Shown: positions 30,415-37,511 of the stretch, piece by piece | How positions within the stretch are numbered: position 1 is the stretch's first letter | How the letters are laid out: each line of letters begins with the position of its first letter | Assembly (NCBI GenBank): GCA_025141015.1 | Contig: CP081098.1 | Location: 1-64,000 of the forward strand | Direction: 5' to 3' | Source of the DNA: Rhodobacteraceae bacterium M382 | GTDB lineage: Bacteria > Pseudomonadota > Alphaproteobacteria > Rhodobacterales > Rhodobacteraceae | DNA: 64,000 bases | Notes under the pieces: generated by a model | What the model saw: only the letters and a program-made list of their open reading frames with translations | Databases searched by the model: none | Told to the model about the DNA's origin: nothing | Translations under genes and position numbers: made by a program

Positions 30415-30762
30415 ATGATCCCTGTCCCGGCGAACACGCGTGTTTGGCTTGCCGCTGGTGTGACCGACATGCGGCGCGGATTCACGACGCTGGCAGCTCA
30501 GGCGGAACAGACATTGAAGCAGGATCCGTTTGCGGGACATCTGTTTGTCTTCCGTGGACGGCGCGGTGACCTGATCAAGATCATCTGGTGGGATGGCCAG
30601 GGCGCGTGTCTGTTCAGCAAGCGACTTGAGAAAGGCCGGTTTGTGTGGCCATCGGCGAAGGAGGGCAAAATCGCCCTGACCGCAGCCCAGTTGGCGATGC
30701 TTTTGGAAGGGATCGATTGGCGTGTGCCGCAACGCAGTTGGACGCCGCTCAAGGCAGGATAA
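30415..30762 (+). CDS. tnpB: IS66 accessory protein TnpB
   Basis: The 115-residue IS66 Orf2 protein has the family's [19 protein letters not shown] start and the [20 protein letters not shown] core. It is needed for IS66 transposition, though its molecular role is not clear. It looks intact. Confidence 0.95.
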   Translation: MIPVPANTRVWLAAGVTDMRRGFTTLAAQAEQTLKQDPFAGHLFVFRGRRGDLIKIIWWDGQGACLFSKRLEKGRFVWPSAKEGKIALTAAQLAMLLEGIDWRVPQRSWTPLKAG

Positions 30763-30811
30763 ACACCTGCATGGGATTCCCGTCGCACTGTTGTTTTGCT
30801 ATGGTCCGAGC

Positions 30812-32311
30812 ATGCTGGACGTCGACAAAACCCTGCCGAAAGACCCTGATGAACTGCGGCAGTTCACAGCGCTTTTGTTGGCCGAGGTGAAGTCACAAGC
30901 GGTCTTGATCGAGAAGCTGCGACATCAGTTAGTGGGTCAACGTCATCATCGGTTTGGATCGTCATCAGAAAGCATTGAGCAGCTTCAACTGGCCTTGGAA
31001 ACGAGCGAGATTGCCGTTGCAAAGATGACGGCGAAGCTGCGTCTTCCTGATGACGGACCCAAGGATCAACCAAAACGTCGACCAATCCCAGATCACATCC
31101 CGCGCATGGAGGTTGAACTGACCACCGGCGACGACGATTGCGCCCAATGCGGTGGTGGCCTGCGGCGTCTGGGTGAGGATGTGACCGAAGAACTGGAATA
31201 CGTTCCGGGTCGGTTCATCGTGAACCGCATCGTGCGTCCACGCTTTGCGTGCTCGGGTTGTGAAGCCTTCACGCAGGCAGTGCTACCATCGCGCCCCATC
31301 GAGCGCGGAAGGCCGGGGCCGGGTTTGCTGGCCCATGTGATGGTCAACAAATACGCAGACCATCTTCCGCTGTATCGCCAAAGCGGTATCTTCGAACGTG
31401 ACGGGATCGACATTGATCGCTCAACGCTGGCGGATTGGATCGGCAAGTCCACAGCACTTTTAGAACCATTGGCGGATGCTATCGGGCGGCATGTACTGGC
31501 CGGTCAGGCCATCTTTGCCGACGACACACCCGTAAAGATGCTCGCACCCGGCACCGGTAAAACTGCGACGGCGCGATTATGGGCCTATGGGCGCGACGAA
31601 CGACCCTGGGCTAGCAATGTTCCACCGGCCAGTTGGTATCAGTTCTCGCCAGACCGCAAAGGGCAGCACCCAAAGGATCATCTCGCAAAGTATCAAGGCT
31701 GGATGCATGCGGACGGCTATGCCGGGTTCGAAGATCTCTATCGCTCCGGCGATATCCGCGAAGTCGCCTGCATGGCGCATGTCAGGCGTAAGTTTGTGGA
31801 TGTTCACCGCGCTCAAGGTTCTGCCATCGCAGACGAGGCCATCCAGCGCATCGCGCAACTCTATGCGATTGAGAAAGAGGCCCGGGGATCGCCAGCAAAA
31901 AGGCGCGTCGAACTCCGACAGGAAAAAGCAAAGCCAATCTTCGATCATCTGGAAGTCTGGCTGCACGCCCAACTGCCAAGCATCTCTGGTAAATCGCCGC
32001 TGGCGGGCGCAATCCGCTATGCCCTGACCCGCATGGCGCGGCTCCGCCCCTACCTCGACCACGGCATTCTCGAATTGGACAACAATACCGCAGAACGCGC
32101 GATGCGCTCCGTCGCCATTGGTCGCAAAAACTACTTGTTCGTAGGATCACAGACCGGCGGCCGCGCCGCCGCAATCTCCTATACCCTGATCGAAACCGCC
32201 AAGCTGAACGGTATCGACCCGCAGGCGTGGCTGGCCGACACGCTCGCCCGCATTCCAGACTACAAAATCAACCGTGTCGATGACCTGCTGCCATGGAAAA
32301 CTGCATCGTAG
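30812..32311 (+). CDS. tnpC: IS66 transposase TnpC (DDE)
   Basis: The 499-residue transposase begins at ATG 30812. An N-terminal coiled region (LRHQLVGQRHHRFGSSSES) leads to a zinc-finger-like Cys cluster (DDCAQCGG and later ACSGC), then the DDE core with IFADDTPVKML and WMHADGYAGFEDLY, and the C-terminal ERAMRSVAIGRKNYLFVGS. All parts are present and no stop interrupts it, so this protein is probably functional even though tnpA is broken. Confidence 0.95.
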   Translation: MLDVDKTLPKDPDELRQFTALLLAEVKSQAVLIEKLRHQLVGQRHHRFGSSSESIEQLQLALETSEIAVAKMTAKLRLPDDGPKDQPKRRPIPDHIPRMEVELTTGDDDCAQCGGGLRRLGEDVTEELEYVPGRFIVNRIVRPRFACSGCEAFTQAVLPSRPIERGRPGPGLLAHVMVNKYADHLPLYRQSGIFERDGIDIDRSTLADWIGKSTALLEPLADAIGRHVLAGQAIFADDTPVKMLAPGTGKTATARLWAYGRDERPWASNVPPASWYQFSPDRKGQHPKDHLAKYQGWMHADGYAGFEDLYRSGDIREVACMAHVRRKFVDVHRAQGSAIADEAIQRIAQLYAIEKEARGSPAKRRVELRQEKAKPIFDHLEVWLHAQLPSISGKSPLAGAIRYALTRMARLRPYLDHGILELDNNTAERAMRSVAIGRKNYLFVGSQTGGRAAAISYTLIETAKLNGIDPQAWLADTLARIPDYKINRVDDLLPWKTAS

Positions 32312-32334
32312 GTGCGGTCAGGCCGGACGCCTAC

Positions 32335-32536
32335 GTTCGAAGAAGAGATGCTGGCTCATCGTTCCCGCCTCAAAGCCGATGCGGTCAATTGGATACGGCA
32401 ATGCTGTCATGAAAGCTGCAATGTCGCCAACATCACACGGCAGTTCGCGCTCCAACATCACCTTGCCCTTGCCGTCTACAATGCAAAGCGCACACGACCG
32501 CAGTGATACGTCTAATCCAGCAAAATATTCCATCAT
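32335..32536 (-). pseudogene. IS110-type transposase fragment (N-terminal part)
   Basis: ATG 32536 has an AAGGGAGAT ribosome site. The product starts MMEYFAGLDVSLRSCALCIV, with the catalytic Asp of GLDVS and the later Glu in GFEAGTMSQHLFF, typical of IS110 DEDD transposases. IS66 interrupts it after MSQHLFFE; the continuation is at 29876-29938. Confidence 0.85.
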
Positions 32537-32694
32537 ATATCTCCCTTGTTCACAGCTAACCTGTGATCCTATCAGGAGCTCGACCTCAGAACAGAGGCAG
32601 CCCAATTACGCATGCTCTGAGCCTAAACACAGCAAAATAATTGCTTATCCACGAGTCGGTCAAATTAGGCAGAGTAAAATTCCCGACTGCTATA

Positions 32695-34926
32695 TTATTC
32701 TTCGAGGCGAAGGACCAAAGCAAGCGTGCGCAAGTTGCTTGCCAACCGCTCCGAAACATACTCGAGTGCATATGTCTGAAATTTCAGAGCCAAGTCAGGA
32801 TCTTCGGACTTCATGCGTTCGAATGCGACATCTGTCAAAACATGAGCGGTTCCTTTGCTGTCCGCTATGCCTACCGCAAGCGTCCCCACGTTTCCTTGCC
32901 TAAAAAAGCTGGCGACGCCGACCATCGAACCAGGGCCCGCGCTTCTTATTCTATGCTTTTCGCCATCCAATTCATCGATGTAGATGGAAACGGTCCCTTG
33001 CTCGATGAAGTGCAGCAAACGCTGCTTGATGCCGGGTTGTGAAACTACGTCGCCCTGAGAGAATTCAGTCGTTTCCAAGTAACTTCGGAACTTTTGAACA
33101 ACAGCCTTGGCCTTAAAAACCTCAATCAACCTATCATCAATCGGCAAAGCTTTTGGGCTTGGATCAACGCCAGCCGTTCTGAGAAGGAAATCTTCGCACC
33201 ATTCCAGGGCGCTGTCTGCATCCTTAAAGATTGGCTCTATAACAGCGTCGCCATCAAGGAACTCTTCCTCATGCAATTGTTGATCGATTTCTGCGGGGAC
33301 GTGAGCCAAGGCGAGTTGCGTTCCGACTTCCAGCGCCTTCTTCTTGATCTTGACCAGACCGTGAACACCAGAAGTATCCAGACCAGACACTAGCTGAAAA
33401 TCAAGGATTACAAACTCAGGCGGGCCAGCTTCTCTTGTCAGGGCTCCTACCACTTCCTCGTACAGTTTGATTGAGGATGCAAAGAAGATGAAACCATGGA
33501 GTTTGAGATATAGAATCTTCTGCCCCTCGGAGGACAAGGTCTTTCGGTGGTCATCCGGGCGATCGACGTTGCTCGAGAAATCACTTCCATCCATTGCCAA
33601 TCGAACAACATTTAGCTTGCTGTAGCTGACTACGAACAACACAACAGCTGCGGCTACGCCGGTCGCTACACCCTCCAGAAACCCGATAAACTCGACGACA
33701 AAGAGGATCGCAAATATTATCGCAACGTCACCGCGCGTGAGATTAGACCAGCTTTTGACCACCCAATCATAAAGGAAGCCCAGTCCGATGAACATTACCA
33801 AGCCGCCAAGCACAAATTTTGGGAAGACAGACAGAGCACCAGCTCCGACTGTCATCGTAAGAAGGCAGAACACTGCGACGACGACCCCGACGAGCCGACT
33901 ATCTCCACGCATCCGACGCCCAAGAGTGGATAGGCTGACGTAATGATATCCGACAAGGCTTCCGCCGGGCGCAGCAAGAAGGTTTGCAATACCGGCCAGG
34001 CGCATCTCGCGATGGACATCTATGTCACGGTTAAAGGCTGACTCGAGCGCTGTGAGGTTCAGAAGTACCGAGATGAGCGCGATCGAGAGAATAGTGGCCA
34101 ACCCGGTGAACTCTGTCACAAACAATGTCCAGTCGGCTGCAAGGAAGGTGGAAAGAGGTACTGGCTGCCACAATGCGCCCTCCCCAAATGGTTGCAACAA
34201 CCAGCCCTCGGCAATGGCTTCCTGACTCGAAACACCACTCAGGAACAAAGTGATATGGAAGAGAGCCACCGCGCTTAAGATGAGCCCGGGCATGATGAAA
34301 ACATTGGAGTATTTGAGGGAAACGAAGAGTGTAATGAGAGCGAATACGGCTCCGGGCAGCCACAGATGCATCACTTCGCCGAGCGCACTGAGTTGGGTGA
34401 AATCAAACGTTTGATCTGCCATAACGCTGAAGGAGCCCTTGAAAAGCAGCCAGCCCGTTGCTGCTAGAAAACCAGCGATCACTGGATATGGTATCAGCTG
34501 GACAAATGCCGCAAGCCGCCAACGGCCGACGAGGTAGAAGATCACGCCCGAAAGAGCAGTCGACACCACCATTATTACGACTGCCTGGGCAAACAGTATC
34601 TCAGGTGAGAGAGCGCTCCCGGGAAGTTGGGATAGAGTTGCAATCATGACAGCGATGATTGCCGTTGGGTTGTCTTGCGGCAGAGCCACAACGCCGCGAA
34701 GTTCGCTGAAGAGACCGATGACGAGCGCAATGACGACACCGCCAAACAGAAGTTGCCCTGTCGCTCGTGGCACGTAACCCGAGAGTTCACCGGTAAATAT
34801 CACGGCCGAATATGAAAACATGAAGGTGACGGTCAGAACACCTGCAACCAACCCGGCAGTGATACTTGGGACAACAACGGGGCCACGCAAGTTTTCCTTC
34901 AGTTCCTGTTTCCAGCCTGTCTTCAC
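32695..34926 (-). CDS. SulP-family anion transporter with STAS and cyclic-nucleotide-binding domains
   Basis: The 743-residue protein has an N-terminal SulP transporter part (about 1-430, roughly 11-14 helices; LPQDNPTAIIAVMIATL, SAFNRDIDVHREMRLAG). A STAS domain follows (about 455-560, with FVILDFQLVSGLDTSGVHGL), then a cyclic-nucleotide-binding domain (about 605-735; FSQGDVVSQPGIKQRLLHF and GSMVGVASFFRQ). SulP proteins carry sulfate, bicarbonate, nitrate or dicarboxylates; the ion here is unknown. The C-terminal domain suggests that a nucleotide ligand gates it. The MscS-type channel of the opposite operon has a similar domain. The gene lies in the divergent minus-strand group with glutamine synthetase. 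Confidence 0.9.
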   Translation of the reverse strand: MKTGWKQELKENLRGPVVVPSITAGLVAGVLTVTFMFSYSAVIFTGELSGYVPRATGQLLFGGVVIALVIGLFSELRGVVALPQDNPTAIIAVMIATLSQLPGSALSPEILFAQAVVIMVVSTALSGVIFYLVGRWRLAAFVQLIPYPVIAGFLAATGWLLFKGSFSVMADQTFDFTQLSALGEVMHLWLPGAVFALITLFVSLKYSNVFIMPGLILSAVALFHITLFLSGVSSQEAIAEGWLLQPFGEGALWQPVPLSTFLAADWTLFVTEFTGLATILSIALISVLLNLTALESAFNRDIDVHREMRLAGIANLLAAPGGSLVGYHYVSLSTLGRRMRGDSRLVGVVVAVFCLLTMTVGAGALSVFPKFVLGGLVMFIGLGFLYDWVVKSWSNLTRGDVAIIFAILFVVEFIGFLEGVATGVAAAVVLFVVSYSKLNVVRLAMDGSDFSSNVDRPDDHRKTLSSEGQKILYLKLHGFIFFASSIKLYEEVVGALTREAGPPEFVILDFQLVSGLDTSGVHGLVKIKKKALEVGTQLALAHVPAEIDQQLHEEEFLDGDAVIEPIFKDADSALEWCEDFLLRTAGVDPSPKALPIDDRLIEVFKAKAVVQKFRSYLETTEFSQGDVVSQPGIKQRLLHFIEQGTVSIYIDELDGEKHRIRSAGPGSMVGVASFFRQGNVGTLAVGIADSKGTAHVLTDVAFERMKSEDPDLALKFQTYALEYVSERLASNLRTLALVLRLEE

Positions 34927-35048
34927 AATTCCTACTTCTCACTCTGTATTGTTATCGACTTTCTATAAGGTAGCCGTTTCTCTGACTTGTGGCTTCCAAT
35001 GGCAGCGGCGCATAAATTTCTTCGAGAGGCCACATGAACAGCACTCCG

Positions 35049-35630
35049 TCACGGCTCAGCGTCGTTGCTTTCTTGCCCCCATAGCATGCAATAAATCAGG
35101 ACGAACGAGCTAAACAAAAAGATCCCGACTGAATCCCCCTGAACCCACCGAGCCCAATTGGTTGCGAATTCTGAAATCGGCACAATTCCAGCGAAAGAGA
35201 GAGATGCGACACCAATTGCGGCGCTAATGGCCGCGCTGATTACTGCTCCGAAGGTGCCCAGCTTTAGGGCTTTGTAAAAGATCGAGAGATCCTCCCATGG
35301 ACCGAGATTACGCAGAGCCAAGGTAGCTATGATCGCGCCCAAAGAGCTCCCGACTCCAATTCCAACGGCGGCTTGGATGCCTGATCCATAATACAGGTTA
35401 GAAGCCAATGCCGCCAAAGCAATGCCTGGCCAAAGCCGCATATCAATAAACACTAGCGCAACTAGGGCAGAACCGGCAGGCAACCAGATGATCGCAACAC
35501 CGTCGTAGTTCGCCGCCAGTGTCAGACTGAGTATGCCCAGAGCCAAATTTATAAAGAAGTACAAAACGAAAATACCAAGAAACTTTGGGCCTATGGGTAG
35601 CCCTTTCTTCTGATTTTCATGTGTGGGCAA
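35049..35630 (-). CDS. Stand-alone MASE1-like membrane sensor domain
   Basis: The 193-residue protein has about six membrane helices and MASE1-like landmarks: IIWLPAGSALVALVFID, LWPGIALAALASNLYYG and WVQGDSVGIFLFSSFVLIY. MASE1 normally precedes a kinase, cyclase or phosphodiesterase; here no output domain follows. The start is probably TTG 35630 with an AGAGGGAAC leader, because an in-frame TAG lies 18 bases upstream and no ATG fits. It may be truncated at the end compared with full MASE1. It lies between the SulP and 69-residue genes. Confidence 0.65.
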   Translation of the reverse strand: MPTHENQKKGLPIGPKFLGIFVLYFFINLALGILSLTLAANYDGVAIIWLPAGSALVALVFIDMRLWPGIALAALASNLYYGSGIQAAVGIGVGSSLGAIIATLALRNLGPWEDLSIFYKALKLGTFGAVISAAISAAIGVASLSFAGIVPISEFATNWARWVQGDSVGIFLFSSFVLIYCMLWGQESNDAEP

Positions 35631-35806
35631 ATGCCGTTCCCTCTTTCTCTATTTTTTAAGTGGGCGTTCCTAGCCTCAGAGCCAAAAAGCTGAGTCAGCT
35701 GCATCCTGCGGGTCGGTGAAAATTCTGCTTCAGGAGGACTGCCGAAAAACGAAGTCCAGCTACTTGGTTTCAGCTGATAACTCCTAGTCAGCTAATCCGG
35801 CCGAAC

Positions 35807-36016
35807 TCAGAAGAACTCCAGCTTCGATTCCAGAACGAGGTTCCCCTCTGTGTCTACAATGTGGAACTGCCCGTCTATGCTCCACCCGAGCTTTTCGGTG
35901 AGAGTCTTAATTTCGCCCCCGGTCAAGTGTGCCGCATCGGTAACAGGCGCACGTTCGGAAACGTGCACCTCCTTACCGTCCACGAACAGAGTTTTCTGTA
36001 TCTCGATCCTCGCCAT
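35807..36016 (-). CDS. Conserved-looking 69-residue protein next to glutamine synthetase
   Basis: ATG 36016 has an AAGGAGAGGAA ribosome site and lies 21 bp after the glutamine synthetase stop, so the two are almost certainly one transcript. The protein MARIEIQKTLFVDGKEVHVS is charged, has no signal or membrane helix, and is likely beta-rich. I recognise no family. A role linked to glutamine synthetase is possible but unproven. Confidence 0.7.
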   Translation of the reverse strand: MARIEIQKTLFVDGKEVHVSERAPVTDAAHLTGGEIKTLTEKLGWSIDGQFHIVDTEGNLVLESKLEFF

Positions 36017-36037
36017 CCTAGATTCCTCTCCTTCTAA

Positions 36038-37069
36038 CTAAACGGCCTTTAGCGCTTCTTCGTGTGCCACTTTGACTGTCCGCATGATACGGTCGACGAT
36101 CAGATATGGGTCACCATCGGAAGCCGGGCGCCGATCCTCAAGATACCCCTTCCAGTCATGTGTCGTGGTATAGAGTGGAATTCGGATAGATGCGCCTCGG
36201 TTCGATGCCCCAAAGCTGAACTGGTCGATAGAGGCAGTTTCATGAGATCCAGTCAGTCTGCGTTCGTTTCCGGCACCATAAACATCGATGTGATCCTGGT
36301 GGAACGGGCGGAAGCCTTCACAGAGCGCTTCGATATAGTCCTTTCCGCCGACATCGCGCAGGTAGTCATACGAAAAGTTCGAGTGCATGCCAGAGCCGTT
36401 CCAATCCCCAGAGATCGGTTTCGGATCGAGGGTTGCAATCAGATCGTATTTTTCTGTGATGAGCTGCAGTAGGAACCTCGCTACGATCAGGTCGTCAGCC
36501 GCACGAAGGGCGCCCTTACCAAAACACTGAAATTCCCACTGACCCAGCATGACCTCGGCGTTGATCCCGGTCACCCCAAGGTCGGCGGCAAGGCAAGCGT
36601 CCCAGTGTTCATCGACCAATTCCCTCGCTTCGACGCGGTGCGCTCCGACGGCGCAATAGTAGGGGCCCTGGGGTTCAGGAAATCCGCCGTCAGGAAAGCC
36701 AACAGGGCGGCCATTCGAGGTCATCAGAATGTATTCTTGCTCAAATCCAAACCAGAATTCAGCTTCGGCTTCTCGATCAATCAGATTTCGCGTGTTGGTC
36801 TCGTGGGGGCGTCCATTCCGATGAAAAACCTCGCACAAAACGAGATAGGCGTTTTGCCTGAAGGGGTTTGGATACACCCGAACCGGCTGCAGGATGCAGT
36901 CGGAATCATGGCCCTCCGCCTGCTGCGTCGAACTGCCATCGAAGCCCCATTTTGGGGTGTCTTCAACAGACCCGTTGTACGAACTGTCCGGGTGGATTTG
37001 TGCCTTTGTCCGGATGTTTGCGATCTCGTAGCCGTCCAGCCAGATGTAGTCGAGACGAGCGTTTCCCAT
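36038..37069 (-). CDS. glnII: Glutamine synthetase type II
   Basis: The 343-residue enzyme condenses ammonium and glutamate with ATP. It has the GSII hallmarks: WGFDGSSTQQAEGHDSDC near 42-59, FGFEQEYILMT with the metal Glu pair, PQGPYYCAVGA, GVTGINAEVMLGQWEFQ and the substrate-site NGSGMHSNFS. The length is that of the GSII form known from eukaryotes and rhizobia (GlnII), shorter than GSI of about 470. GSII lacks GlnE adenylylation control, so an island copy would add ammonium assimilation outside that control. It is divergent from an operon with two Amt transporters. Confidence 0.95.
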   Translation of the reverse strand: MGNARLDYIWLDGYEIANIRTKAQIHPDSSYNGSVEDTPKWGFDGSSTQQAEGHDSDCILQPVRVYPNPFRQNAYLVLCEVFHRNGRPHETNTRNLIDREAEAEFWFGFEQEYILMTSNGRPVGFPDGGFPEPQGPYYCAVGAHRVEARELVDEHWDACLAADLGVTGINAEVMLGQWEFQCFGKGALRAADDLIVARFLLQLITEKYDLIATLDPKPISGDWNGSGMHSNFSYDYLRDVGGKDYIEALCEGFRPFHQDHIDVYGAGNERRLTGSHETASIDQFSFGASNRGASIRIPLYTTTHDWKGYLEDRRPASDGDPYLIVDRIMRTVKVAHEEALKAV

Positions 37070-37267
37070 GATTTTCTCCCTTTAGCTTAGTGTTATCGTT
37101 CCACAGCGCAACGAGCCTTCGGACCCCAAGCGGACTGCATGCCGTTCTCGAACAACGTGTGCTTAGTTTGGCGGGCGCATCGGTCCGCGGATCATTCGCA
37201 TCGCGATCGCCATAGCATGACGGCGGATGTGCTTATGCTCGTCGATGCCACTCAGCGACACATCAAG

Positions 37268-37447
37268 TCACTCTTCGACGGCCTTCTCTGTGACCGGCAT
37301 CTTTTGAGCGGCCAGGCCAAGCACCGCTTCCATGGCTGCAGTGTAACCTGCCTTGGTTTCGGCTTCGTCATCCCAGTTGAACGCCAAATCCCCCTCTCCG
37401 TTTTTGTTGTTTTCGGTCGACCTGCTGGCGTCCCACAGAAACTCCAC
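37268..37447 (-). CDS. Possible 59-residue protein upstream of glnII
   Basis: A GTG-started frame gives a protein-like, acidic sequence (GEGDLAFNWDDEAETKAGYT, then AAMEAVLGLAAQ). No clear ribosome site precedes it, and it overlaps the proposed promoter region on the other strand by a few bases. The frame stays readable past the TGA for another 30 codons. It may be a small real gene or a remnant. Confidence 0.3.
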   Translation of the reverse strand: MEFLWDASRSTENNKNGEGDLAFNWDDEAETKAGYTAAMEAVLGLAAQKMPVTEKAVEE

Positions 37448-37453
37448 GGCAAA

Positions 37454-37483
37454 TTGACTTTGATAACAAAAATGTTACATAAT
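37454..37483 (+). promoter_or_regulatory. Candidate promoter of the channel/Amt operon
   Basis: TTGACT (37454-37459) and CATAAT (37478-37483) are separated by 18 bp and end 28 bp before the GTG of the first gene. The surrounding DNA is A/T-rich (ATGTTACATAATCAC), unlike the genes around it. Confidence 0.55.
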
Positions 37484-37511
37484 CACATTCAATAATCAAT
37501 ATGTTCTTGGG

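Larger units (their letters stand above)
29939..32334 (+). mobile_element. IS66-family insertion sequence
   Basis: The 2,396-bp element has terminal inverted repeats GTAAGCGTCCGGTCTG at the left and its near complement CAGGCCGGACGCCTAC at the right. The flanking 8-bp repeats are GTTCGAAT (29931-29938) and GTTCGAAG (32335-32342), an 8-bp target duplication with one mismatch, as expected for IS66. It carries three genes in the usual order tnpA-tnpB-tnpC. It split an IS110-type transposase gene. Confidence 0.92.
37070..37511. other. Divergent intergenic stretch between glnII and the channel operon
   Basis: This 440-bp stretch must hold the glnII promoter and the start of the plus-strand operon. 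It holds the -35/-10 pair at 37454-37483 and a possible 59-codon minus-strand gene (37268-37447). No other gene is supported. Confidence 0.5.

Noticed and set aside
37139-37495. A 118-codon plus-strand frame before the channel operon
   Set aside because: No ribosome site and no protein-like pattern; it also covers the proposed promoter.
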